DNA from: CAG-303 sp034172985
Lineage (GTDB): Bacteria; Bacillota; Clostridia; Lachnospirales; Lachnospiraceae
Assembly (NCBI GenBank): GCA_034172985.1
Contig: JAXFDY010000189.1
Coordinates: forward strand, 15,267 to 79,266
DNA length: 64,000 nucleotides
Direction of reading: 5' to 3'
The notes under the pieces were generated by a model, which did no database searches, was not told the origin of the DNA, and was given only the letters and a program-made list of their open reading frames with translations. Shown piece after piece: positions 45,425 through 54,382 of this stretch. Each line of letters starts with the position of its first letter. Within the stretch, counting starts at the first letter, position 1. The translations under genes and the position numbers were made by a program.

Positions 45425-47170
45425 ATGGCTTTAGATGGAATTTCCATTTCTGCTCTTGTCCACGAACTAAATCAGAAGCTTTCCGGCGGCCGTTTTTTCA
45501 AGATTGCCCAGCCGGAAACAGATGAATTACAGATTACAGTCAAACAGGCAAGAGAACAATATAAACTTTTAATATCTGCCAGCGCATCTCTGCCGCTAAC
45601 TTACATTACCGAAAACAGCAAAACAAGTCCGCTGACTGCTCCAAATTTTTGTATGGTATTAAGAAAACATTTATCCAATGCAAAGATTCTTGAGATTACC
45701 CAGCCTGGACTGGAAAGAATCATTCACTTTAAAATGGAACATTATAACGAAATGGGTGATTTATGCCAGAAACTTTTGATTATTGAACTTATGGGAAAAC
45801 ATAGCAATATTATCTTTACGGAACCTGATGGAAAAATCATCGACAGTATTAAACATATCTCTGCCAATGTCAGTTCTGTAAGAGAGGTATTACCCGGAAG
45901 AACCTATTTTATTCCTGATACTGCACACAAAGCAAATCCTCTTGAAATCAATTGCGAAGATTTTTGCCATTTGATTGGTTCAAAACCTATGGGATGTGCC
46001 AAAGCTATTTACACATCACTCACCGGAATCAGTCCGCTTGCCGCACAGGATATCTGTTATCGTGCAGACATTGATGGGGATAAACCTGCCAATGTTCTGG
46101 CAGAGAATGAGCTTCAGAAGATTTATGAACAATTTTCATTGATAATAAATATGATACGAAAAGGTGATTACCATCCAAATATGATATGTAAAGGAGGCAT
46201 TCCCGTTGATTTCAGTTCTTATCCGCTGACAGTATTTGGCTCTGATTATGAACAGGAAAATTATCAATCCATGAGTCTCCTGTTGGAAAATTATTACGGA
46301 AAAAAGAATCTTGTGACAAGAATTCATCAAAAATCTGTGGATTTACGAAAAATAATTCAGACAGCACTGGAAAAAGATTACAAAAAATATGATATTCAGG
46401 AAAAACAGCTTTCAGATACAAAAAAGCGGGAAAAATATCAGATATACGGAGAATTGCTGACTGCCTATGCTTATCAGATTCCGGCTGGTCAGAAAGAAAC
46501 TACCGTATTAAATTATTATACCAACGAGAATATTAAAATTCCTTTAGATCCTGAACTTTCACCTATGGATAATGCAAAAAAATATTTTGATAAATACGGA
46601 AAACTTAAACGGACTTACGAAGCACTTCATACAATTATTGTTGAAACAAAAGAAGAAATCCAGCATCTGGAATCTTTGATGAATTCTTTAGATATTGCTG
46701 TCTCTGAAGATGATTTAAAAGAGCTGAAAGAAGAACTGATTCAATCGGGATATATTCGCAGAAAATCGGGCGATAAAAAGGCCCGATATAAAAGTAGACC
46801 TTTTCACTATTTATCCAGTGACGGTTTCCATATGTATGTAGGTAAAAACAATCTTCAGAACGAAGAACTGACTTTTAAAACTGCAAATGGAGGCGACTGG
46901 TGGTTTCATTCCAAAACCTTTCCCGGTTCTCATGTGATTGTGAAAACAGAGGGAAAAGAGCTTCCTGATAAAACATTTGAAGAAGCAGCCCGCCTTGCTG
47001 CTTACTATTCAAAAGGAAAAGATCAGGAAAAAGTTGAAATTGATTATATTGAGCGAAAACATGTTAAAAAGGTTGCCGGTGCAAAACCGGGGTTCGTGAT
47101 TTATCACACCAATTATTCCATGGCCATCCAGCCTGATATAACCGGAATTCAAGAAATCTCAAATTCATAA
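45425..47170 (+). CDS. rqcH: Rqc2/NEMF homologue RqcH (NFACT protein)
   Basis: RqcH binds stalled 50S subunits and adds alanine tails to unfinished chains. The 581-residue protein has NFACT-N (MALDGISISALVHELNQKL, GGRFFKI), helix-hairpin and coiled-coil regions (about 280-430), and NFACT-R with DGFHMYVGKNNLQNEELT, DWWFHSKTFPGSHVIV and KKVAGAKPGFV. ACGAGGT lies before the ATG. It is a lone gene between a promoter and a strong terminator. Earlier names were FbpA or fibronectin-binding protein. Confidence 0.95.
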   Translation: MALDGISISALVHELNQKLSGGRFFKIAQPETDELQITVKQAREQYKLLISASASLPLTYITENSKTSPLTAPNFCMVLRKHLSNAKILEITQPGLERIIHFKMEHYNEMGDLCQKLLIIELMGKHSNIIFTEPDGKIIDSIKHISANVSSVREVLPGRTYFIPDTAHKANPLEINCEDFCHLIGSKPMGCAKAIYTSLTGISPLAAQDICYRADIDGDKPANVLAENELQKIYEQFSLIINMIRKGDYHPNMICKGGIPVDFSSYPLTVFGSDYEQENYQSMSLLLENYYGKKNLVTRIHQKSVDLRKIIQTALEKDYKKYDIQEKQLSDTKKREKYQIYGELLTAYAYQIPAGQKETTVLNYYTNENIKIPLDPELSPMDNAKKYFDKYGKLKRTYEALHTIIVETKEEIQHLESLMNSLDIAVSEDDLKELKEELIQSGYIRRKSGDKKARYKSRPFHYLSSDGFHMYVGKNNLQNEELTFKTANGGDWWFHSKTFPGSHVIVKTEGKELPDKTFEEAARLAAYYSKGKDQEKVEIDYIERKHVKKVAGAKPGFVIYHTNYSMAIQPDITGIQEISNS

Positions 47171-47171
47171 T

Positions 47172-47215
47172 AAAATAGACCTTATTGCAATTCAAATTAC
47201 AATAAGGTCTATTTT
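47172..47215. terminator. Bidirectional terminator of rqcH and glgA
   Basis: A 16-base arm (47172-47187) is perfectly repeated in inverse at 47200-47215. The ends are AAAA and TTTT, giving T-runs in both directions. It sits between convergent genes. Confidence 0.9.
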
Positions 47216-47268
47216 CATCTTATAGGAATTTCCTATGCAATCACTCTTTCAGAGTGTTTACATTTATT

Positions 47269-48714
47269 TTACCATCCCAGTAATCTTGTATATAATTCTT
47301 CATATTTTCTTGCAGAACGTTTCCAGGAGAAATCTGCCTCCATGCCTCTATCTATAATCTTGTTCCATTCACGTTTTTTGTTATAGAACGTATGCTCAGC
47401 ATAACGGATCGTATTCAACATCTCATGAGCATTATAATTGGCAAAAGAAAATCCTGTTCCCTTTGATTCATATTCATTGTAAGGTTCTACTGTATCTTTT
47501 AATCCTCCCGTTTCACGAACAATCGGCACTGTACCATATCGCAAACTCATTAACTGTGATAATCCACATGGTTCAAACAGTGACGGCATAAGGAATGCGT
47601 CACAAGATGCATATATCTTATGTGACAGTTCTTCAGAATAATAGATATTTGCAGACACGGTATTGTTATATTTCCAATCATAATGACGGAACATATTCTC
47701 GTACTTTTCTTCGCCTGTACCTAAAATGACAAACTCAATTCCATCGGAACAAATCTCATCCATCACGCACTGGATTAAATCAAGTCCTTTCTGACTTGTC
47801 AATCTGGACACAAGACCTATCATGAAACGTCTCTCATCCTGTTCCAATCCTAACTGTTGCTGCAGACTACGCTTATTCTTAATCTTTTCTTTTCTGAAAT
47901 TATTTACAGAATAATTCTGCACAATATACGGATCTGTTTCCGGATTATATGTATCATAATCAATACCATTAACAATACCAAATAGATTATTGCTTCTGGC
48001 CCTCATCAAGCCATCCAGAGTTTCTCCGTAAAATTCAGTCTGTATTTCCTGAGCATATGTCTCACTGACTGTCGTTACATAATCTGCATAAACGATACCA
48101 CCTTTCAGGAAATTAGCATCCTTATAATGAAGGAGCTTATCTGAGGTGAAATAATAGTCAGAAAGACCAACCATATCTTTTACCGTTTTTGCATCCCAGA
48201 TACCCTGGAATTTTAAATTATGAATCGTCATGATAGACTTGATTCCCCGATAAAAATCACCCTGTGCAAAAGTATCTTTCAGGAACACAGGAATCAAACC
48301 TGTCTGCCAGTCATGACAATGGATAATATCCGGTCGGAATCCTATTACCGGAAGTGCTGACAGTGCTGCTCTTGAAAAGAATGCAAACTTCTCAAGATCA
48401 TAACAGATATCGCCATATGGTTTTGGACCACTAAAATAATATTCATTATCAATAAAGTAATAAGTGATACCCTCATACTCTGTCTTTAAAACACCCACAT
48501 ACTGGCTTCTCCATGCAAGATCCATGTAAAAATGAGTAACATATTCTAATTTATTTGCAAACTCTCCTTTCATACACTTATATTTTGGGATAATTACTCT
48601 GCAATCGTATTCGTCTTTATTAAAACTCTTTGGCAGAGAACCTACAACATCTGCAAGTCCTCCTGTTTTGATAAAAGGAACTGATTCAGAAGCGACAAAT
48701 AATATTTTTTTCAT
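47269..48714 (-). CDS. glgA: Glycogen synthase
   Basis: GlgA extends glycogen using ADP-glucose. The 481-residue protein has the N-terminal motif KTGGLADVVGSLPK, HCHDWQTGLIP and the C-terminal PSLFEPCGLSQL of GT5 enzymes. No other glg gene lies nearby. The ATG at 48714 with GGAGG upstream is preferred to the longer frame at 48750. Confidence 0.95.
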   Translation of the reverse strand: MKKILFVASESVPFIKTGGLADVVGSLPKSFNKDEYDCRVIIPKYKCMKGEFANKLEYVTHFYMDLAWRSQYVGVLKTEYEGITYYFIDNEYYFSGPKPYGDICYDLEKFAFFSRAALSALPVIGFRPDIIHCHDWQTGLIPVFLKDTFAQGDFYRGIKSIMTIHNLKFQGIWDAKTVKDMVGLSDYYFTSDKLLHYKDANFLKGGIVYADYVTTVSETYAQEIQTEFYGETLDGLMRARSNNLFGIVNGIDYDTYNPETDPYIVQNYSVNNFRKEKIKNKRSLQQQLGLEQDERRFMIGLVSRLTSQKGLDLIQCVMDEICSDGIEFVILGTGEEKYENMFRHYDWKYNNTVSANIYYSEELSHKIYASCDAFLMPSLFEPCGLSQLMSLRYGTVPIVRETGGLKDTVEPYNEYESKGTGFSFANYNAHEMLNTIRYAEHTFYNKKREWNKIIDRGMEADFSWKRSARKYEELYTRLLGW

Positions 48715-48809
48715 ACGTTTCCTCCATAATGAAATTTTTTCTCCGTACAACGATATTTTTTTTATGAATAAAAATATTATACATCATTTTTACAAATCTG
48801 AAAAGTGTT

Positions 48810-49433
48810 TTATGACATTTTACTCAATCTAATTTTATCTGCAATTAATGCTATAAATTCAGAATTTGTTGGTTTTCCTTTTCCTTCATTGATGGTATAT
48901 CCGAATAACTCTTCGATTGTATCTATCTTTCCCCTGCTCCATGCTACTTCTATCGCATGACGAATCGCACGTTCTACTCTGCTGGATGTGGTATTATTTT
49001 TTTTTGCAATTGCAGGATATAAAATTTTGGTTACTGCTCCCAGCATCTCCATATCATTGACAGACATAATAATCGCATCTCTCAGATAATGATATCCTTT
49101 GATATGTGCCGGTACACCTACTTCATGGATAATAGCTGTAACTTCACTTTCCAGCGTCTTTGCCATTTTTTCCGGACTTTTTTCTTCCTGATTTGTCAGT
49201 TCTTCACTGATTGTCCTATACTTTTCTTCAGAAGGCAGATAATTTCCTTTTGGAATAATTACTTCAAAAACAAATGTATCAGAACGTTCCTTTTTTATCA
49301 CTTCACATACCTGTTCACCACTTTTCGCTCTTCTTATGAAATTAACGCACTCATTATTATTCAACATTTTATCAAGAACATTCAATATTGTCTCATTCTC
49401 TTCCTGTATCAAATCAGCTGTTCCATTCATCAT
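48810..49433 (-). CDS. Spo0A-like regulator with degenerate, truncated receiver
   Basis: The C-terminal about 115 residues are a near-perfect Spo0A DNA-binding domain (IIHEVGVPAHIKGYHYLRDA, SRVERAIRHAIEVAWSRG, KPTNSEFIALIADKIRL). The N-terminal part aligns without gaps over 48 residues with the start of the Bacillus Spo0A receiver. However, the acidic-pocket Asp pair is Glu11-Glu12 (QEENE for ADDNR) and the phospho-acceptor Asp is Glu57 (FVFEVIIP for LVLDIIMP). The second half of the receiver, with its Thr/Ser and Lys, is missing and replaced by a short charged linker. It sits directly after spoIVB, the normal spo0A position. Length is about 207 residues against about 265. The ATG pair 49433/49430 follows GGAGG. 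It should bind 0A boxes without a phosphorelay; whether it is the only Spo0A cannot be told. Confidence 0.85.
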   Translation of the reverse strand: MMNGTADLIQEENETILNVLDKMLNNNECVNFIRRAKSGEQVCEVIKKERSDTFVFEVIIPKGNYLPSEEKYRTISEELTNQEEKSPEKMAKTLESEVTAIIHEVGVPAHIKGYHYLRDAIIMSVNDMEMLGAVTKILYPAIAKKNNTTSSRVERAIRHAIEVAWSRGKIDTIEELFGYTINEGKGKPTNSEFIALIADKIRLSKMS

Positions 49434-49506
49434 TATAACCTCCACAAAGATTTTTGCTTTTTCGCTCTCTTTCGAAAAGATTTTAAAATGATTAAGTAGT
49501 CTTACA

Positions 49507-49539
49507 GTAAAGTCAATGTAAAGTTAATGTAAATTGTCG
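49507..49539 (-). promoter_or_regulatory. Three 11-bp direct repeats upstream of the spo0A-like gene
   Basis: Read on the plus strand the units are GTAAAGTCAAT (49507-49517), GTAAAGTTAAT (49518-49528) and GTAAATTGTCG (49529-49539). On the minus strand this gives TTTAC-type blocks every 11 bases, the spacing used by PhoB/OmpR-family regulators. The array ends about 75 bases before the start at 49433. Within it TTGACT can serve as a -35. Confidence 0.55.
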
Positions 49540-49589
49540 TTTTTGAAGTTTTTTCTGTCTGATATGATTTCTGCTTTTCCCTAAGGGGA

Positions 49590-50672
49590 TCAATCGTGAT
49601 TCAGCATATTTTCGATAAAAATCCCATAACCTCTTGTGGAATCATTCACAAATACATGTGTAACTGCCCCGATTATCTTTCCGTCCTGTATAATGGGCGT
49701 GCCACTCATTCCCTGCACAATTCCATTTGTTAATCCCAGTAATCTTTCATCCGTCACTTCCAATACCAGTCCTTTATTATCATTGCTTGATTTATTTATC
49801 TTTTCAATCTCCACCTCATAATCGCAGAGTTGTCCTGATACATTGGAACGGATATATGCTTTTCCTTTTTGAATCTCTGAAGACATGGCTGTCTGCAATG
49901 GTTCAAGTCCGTATGCATCTATCAGTTGCTGTACCTTATTTTTATTTGATAATGTTCCATAAATACCTATAGAAGTATTTTCAAGAATACTTCCCTGAAT
50001 TTTGTCATCTTCATATGAAATCATTCCATATAAAGCTCCCGGATTTCCTTTTTCACCCTTTTTAATGCCCCACACATTTGCCTGATAAAGTATTCCGCCC
50101 TTACTGTCCAATAATTCTCCGGTATCGATATCACTTATTCCGTGTCCTAATGCTCCATAGCTGCCATCTTCTGTGAGATAAGTCATGGTACCGATTCCCT
50201 GTGTGTCATCTCTTACCCAGATTCCCAGTTTATACTCATCCTTGCCTGTCTTCACGGGCGAAATTTTCACCTCTATTGTTTGTCCGTTACGCAGAATCGT
50301 AAGCACTACATCTTCATCACCATATTTATTTACAAGAAATACCAGCTGACTTTTAGAGCTCACATCAATATCATTTATTTTTGTAATATAATCTCCCGCC
50401 TTCACTTTATTTAATGCAGGATTCATATTAACTCCATTCTCATCCTCCACTTCATCTGTTCCTATTATCATGACTCCTTTTGTCTGAAGATAGATTCCTA
50501 CCTGAAATCCACAGGGATATACATATTCTTCTTCGGATGCATTGACTGACATCAGACTTCTTTCTTCTATTTCTTCTACTGGCAAAGTACGATCAATATA
50601 ATAAATAGAAAAAACTAAACTCATTGCTAAAACTAACAATAAAACCCTTCGATACACCATCTTTCTGTTCAT
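49590..50672 (-). CDS. spoIVB: SpoIVB peptidase
   Basis: SpoIVB is the forespore serine protease that triggers sigma-K activation in the mother cell. The 360-residue protein has a membrane anchor (VLLLVLAMSLVFSIYYI), a PDZ domain (about 80-165) and an S55 peptidase domain with GALGHGISD (catalytic His) and GMSGTPIIQ (catalytic Ser). It starts at 50672 with GAGGTGGAA upstream. CATACTA (50703-50709 on the minus strand) matches the sigma-G/F -10, but no clear -35 is present. Confidence 0.93.
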   Translation of the reverse strand: MNRKMVYRRVLLLVLAMSLVFSIYYIDRTLPVEEIEERSLMSVNASEEEYVYPCGFQVGIYLQTKGVMIIGTDEVEDENGVNMNPALNKVKAGDYITKINDIDVSSKSQLVFLVNKYGDEDVVLTILRNGQTIEVKISPVKTGKDEYKLGIWVRDDTQGIGTMTYLTEDGSYGALGHGISDIDTGELLDSKGGILYQANVWGIKKGEKGNPGALYGMISYEDDKIQGSILENTSIGIYGTLSNKNKVQQLIDAYGLEPLQTAMSSEIQKGKAYIRSNVSGQLCDYEVEIEKINKSSNDNKGLVLEVTDERLLGLTNGIVQGMSGTPIIQDGKIIGAVTHVFVNDSTRGYGIFIENMLNHD

Positions 50673-50756
50673 TCTTCCACCTCGATTATTTTTTTCTATT
50701 AGTAGTATGGAAGTTTTCATACAGAATAGTCTGCATCATTTTTCCTAAAATAAAAA

Positions 50757-50784
50757 CCCTATCTGACACTAAGGTCAAATAGGG
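50757..50784 (-). terminator. Terminator overlapping the citrate synthase stop codon
   Basis: CCCTAT (50757-50762) pairs with ATAGGG (50779-50784), and GAC with GTC inside. On the minus strand TTTTTATTTT follows. The stop codon lies in the stem. Confidence 0.8.
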
Positions 50785-52163
50785 GTACTTATACGCTCAT
50801 CTATGTTTTTATATTCTTTATGTGTACCTACATAGCGATAAGCAGGACGTATAATTTTTCCTTTATTTACTAACTCTTCCAGACGATGAGCACTCCATCC
50901 GGAGATACGCGCAATAGCAAAAATAGGAGTGAACAATTCTTCCGGAATACCTAACATAGAATATACAAATCCACTGTAAAAATCCACATTGGCACAAACC
51001 GGTTTAAAAGTATTTCTATTTTTCATAATGAGTCCCGCTGCAATTTTCTCCACGCACTCGTATAATTCAAATTCCTTTGTCAGACCTTTCTCTTCTGAAA
51101 GGCGTCTCGCATAATCTTTCAAGATGACTTCTCTTGGATCTGATACTGTGTAAACAGCATGTCCCATTCCATAAATCAGACCGGAACCATCAAATGCCTG
51201 TTTATCAAGAATCTTCTGCAAATATGCTGCCAGTTCCTCTTCATCTTCCCAATCATTTACATTTGTCTTAATATCAGCAAACATATGCTGTACTTTCAGA
51301 TTCGCACCACCATGTCTTGGTCCTTTCAAAGAAGCCACGGAAGCCGCCACTGCAGAATAAGTATCTGTTCCTGATGAAGTAACCACATGATTCGTAAAGG
51401 TAGAATTGTTACCGCCACCATGCTCTGCATGTAATACAAGAGCCACATCCAGCACCCTTGCTTCCAACTCCGTATATCTGCTGTCCGGTCTCAACATCCT
51501 TAATATATTTTCAGCTGTAGAACAATTTTTGTCAGGATTAATAATAATGAGACTGTCATCTAACTTAAAATGACGATAAGACTGATATGCATAAACCGAA
51601 ATTAATGGCATCTTACCGATTAACTGCAATGATTGTCTCAAAACATTTGGTACTGAGATATCTTCTGCATTGTCATCATAAGAGTATAGCGTCAAAATAC
51701 TCTTCTGCAACATATTCATAATATTTTCTGTCGGTGCACGCATAATAACATCTCTTACAAACTGTCCGGATAACTCCTGAAGCTGTGAAAGAATATTACA
51801 GAAACTTTCAAACTGTTCTTCTGTAGGCAGTTCTCCAAACAACAGCAGATAAGTAACTTCTTCAAACAGAAATCTCTTCTTCTGGTTTCCCTGAATCAAA
51901 TCTTGTACATTATATCCTTGGAAAAACAATTGACCGTCTGCCGGGATTTTCTCACCATTCATTGTTTTGTATGATAATACGTCAGATATTTCTGTCAATC
52001 CCGTAAGCACACCTTTTCCGGATGAATCACGAAGACCACGTTTTACGTCGTATTCAATATATAAGTTTTGATCAATCGCACCAGATACCATACAATACTT
52101 GACCAGTTCATCAAACTGATTATTCATTTTTGGATCCAGTTCCATCATAGTCTTATTATCCAT
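50775..52163 (-). CDS. gltA: Citrate synthase
   Basis: The enzyme condenses acetyl-CoA and oxaloacetate. The 462-residue protein has LHAEHGGGNNSTFTNHVVTS, the catalytic His in YGMGHAVYTVSDPR and the late Asp in NVDFYSGFVY. It is of the longer clostridial type. It sits between recN and spoIVB, which normally adjoin, and has its own promoter and terminator, so it is a separate transcription unit inserted in the block. Confidence 0.95.
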   Translation of the reverse strand: MDNKTMMELDPKMNNQFDELVKYCMVSGAIDQNLYIEYDVKRGLRDSSGKGVLTGLTEISDVLSYKTMNGEKIPADGQLFFQGYNVQDLIQGNQKKRFLFEEVTYLLLFGELPTEEQFESFCNILSQLQELSGQFVRDVIMRAPTENIMNMLQKSILTLYSYDDNAEDISVPNVLRQSLQLIGKMPLISVYAYQSYRHFKLDDSLIIINPDKNCSTAENILRMLRPDSRYTELEARVLDVALVLHAEHGGGNNSTFTNHVVTSSGTDTYSAVAASVASLKGPRHGGANLKVQHMFADIKTNVNDWEDEEELAAYLQKILDKQAFDGSGLIYGMGHAVYTVSDPREVILKDYARRLSEEKGLTKEFELYECVEKIAAGLIMKNRNTFKPVCANVDFYSGFVYSMLGIPEELFTPIFAIARISGWSAHRLEELVNKGKIIRPAYRYVGTHKEYKNIDERISTPI

Positions 52164-52197
52164 CTTTTTTCCTCCATATCTAACGATTGTCTAACAC

Positions 52198-52226
52198 ACT
52201 CTATCATAATTTTACTTTTTTTTCAA
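52198..52226 (-). promoter_or_regulatory. Promoter of citrate synthase
   Basis: On the minus strand TTGAAA (52221-52226) is followed after 17 bases by TAGAGT (52198-52203), about 35 bases before the ATG. The -35 begins directly behind the recN stop. Confidence 0.6.
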
Positions 52227-53911
52227 CTAATTTTTTGTTTTCACATAATTTTGGGCCATTCTTTTCATTTCTCTTGCATTTTCTCTTACCGTATCGGTTA
52301 TTTCTGCTCCTCCAAGCATTCTTGCAAGCTCCTCCACTGAATTTTCTTCCGAAAGCTGAATCATACCCGTCACAGTTTTTCCATCATGGACCGATTTCTC
52401 AATGAGATAATGGCTGTCTGCCATCGATGCAATCTGCGGCAAATGAGTGATACAAATAACCTGATGATTCCGGCTGATTTGTTTCAGTTTTTCAGAAACC
52501 ATTTGTGCCGTTCTTCCACTGATTCCAGTATCAATTTCATCAAAAATAAGTGTTTCTACCTGATCTTTCCCTGCAAGAATACTCTTAAATCCCAACATAA
52601 TTCTGAAAGTTCACCACCGGATGCTACTTTGGACAATGGTTTCACTGTTTCCCCCGGATTCGTAGAAATCAAAAACTGTACAACATCATTACCATTTGCA
52701 GAATAATGATCTGCCTTTTTAAATTCTACTTCAAACACTACCTCAAGAAAATTTAAATCTTTTAACCCCTTCACGATATTCTCCTTCAGGGCACTTGCAG
52801 ATTTTTCTCTTAACCCGGTCAGTTTATCACATAAAATACTTAACTCTCCATCCAGTTTTTTTAATTCTTCCTGCGCTTTCACTTTTTCTTCTTCAAAATT
52901 CTGATAGAATTTTAATTTTTCGTAAGCAGCCTCTTTGTGCTCCAAAATATCACTTATGGTTTTGCCGTATTTCAGTTTCAAACGATTCAGAAGATCAATC
53001 CTCTGTTCTAATTCATAATATTTTTCCCCATCAAAAATCATATCATCCATATAACCGGATATTTCTCTTGCAAGATCTGTACATAATCCTTCGATATCCG
53101 AAATCAGTCCTGCGAACTCTTCGATTTTTTCATCATAACTACACAATTCGCTGATTTCTTTGACTGACCGGCCTACTAACTCACGGATACTTCTGTCTTC
53201 CCCATCTATCATCTCATATACTCCGCCAAGCCCTGCGGTGATTTTTTCAGCATTCGACATTTTTCTATACTCTTCTTCCAATGTCTCATCCTCACCAATA
53301 GTCAGATTAGCAGTTTCAATCTCATTTACTTCAAATTCTAAAAAAGAAAGCTCTCTTCTGCGCTCCTCTTCATCCTCCGTGAATTCCGACAGTTTTTCTT
53401 TCATTTCTTTATATTGATGATATTTTTCGCATAATTTTTTCTTTATTTCAGAAACTTCTGAACCTCCATATTCGTCCAGCATTTCCAGATGTCTGGAAGT
53501 CTTTAACAAGCTCTCATTATCATGCTGTCCATGAATATCCATCAGCATCGAAGCAATTTCTTTCAGCATAGTTACCGATATGGTTTCCCCATTCACTTTA
53601 ACAATATTTTTTCCATTCATGATTTTTCTGGAAATAATAATCTGCCCTTCTTCCCACGACAAATCGTGGTTCAAAAAATATTGCTGAATATCTTGCCTTT
53701 TTGTGTCAAATATTAATTCCACTAATGCATATTCTGCACCTGTTCTAATGATATCTTTCGTAACTTTTCCACCGAGAGCAATATTAACCGAACCAATAAT
53801 AATGGATTTTCCGGCACCAGTTTCACCGGTCAGTATATTTAAGCCCTCTTTAAAATCCACTTCAGCCTCTTCAATTAAAGCCAGATTTTTCACATGTAAA
53901 TTTAGCAGCAT
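52227..53911 (-). pseudogene. recN: DNA repair protein RecN, frameshifted
   Basis: RecN is an SMC-like ATPase for double-strand break repair. The 5' frame (53911 to 52556) holds Walker A GETGAGKS, QHDNESLL and the coiled coils, and reads properly through ASGGELS. It then goes out of frame (ELCWDLRVFLQ). The next frame (to 52227) continues correctly with IMLGFKSILAGKDQ, TLIFDEIDTGISGRTAQ and ITHLPQIASMAD. One missing A after CTTTC (near 52603) explains the shift; adding it gives SGGELSRIMLGFK. It is a real mutation or a sequence error. Everything else is intact. Confidence 0.9.
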
Positions 53912-53932
53912 ATGTTTTTCCTCCGCAAATAG

Positions 53933-54382
53933 TTATTTCAATATCTCTCGTAACTTATTCATGACCTCATACGCTTCATCCATATTTCTCACAGCACAAA
54001 AAATGGTATCGTCACCTGCTATACATCCCACAATTTCATGCCATTTTAATGCATCCAATGCCACTGCAACTGCCATGGCCATACCGGATACCGTTTTTAT
54101 AACTAAAAGGTTCTGGGCCATATCCATGGAAAGAAACCCATCCTTTAGTATTCGATATAATTTTTTGTTCATCACAGCCTCTGTAGTCTGGGCTGCCACA
54201 TAACGCTGAGTTCCATTTTCCAGCGTCACTTTTGCCAACCCCAGTTCCCTGATATCACGGGAAACTGTGGCCTGGGTTACAATGTATCCATTGTCAATCA
54301 ATCTGTCTGCCAGCTCTTCCTGCGTTGCGATTTTATATTTCCCAATAAGTTCCAGAATTTTTCTATGCCTCTGTTCTTTCAT
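53933..54382 (-). CDS. argR: Arginine repressor ArgR
   Basis: The 149-residue protein has a winged-helix DNA-binding domain (KILELIGKYKIATQEELADRL, TQATVSRDIRELGL) and the C-terminal hexamer/arginine-binding domain (GCIAGDDTIFCA). Its start overlaps nadK by 20 bases. No arginine biosynthesis gene is near; its place between nadK and recN is conserved in clostridia. Confidence 0.95.
   Translation of the reverse strand: MKEQRHRKILELIGKYKIATQEELADRLIDNGYIVTQATVSRDIRELGLAKVTLENGTQRYVAAQTTEAVMNKKLYRILKDGFLSMDMAQNLLVIKTVSGMAMAVAVALDALKWHEIVGCIAGDDTIFCAVRNMDEAYEVMNKLREILK

Noticed and set aside
52595..52610. Programmed -1 frameshifting in recN
   Set aside because: The site (CTTTCAGAA) is not a slippery heptamer, and no stimulatory structure is evident; a one-base deletion explains it more simply.
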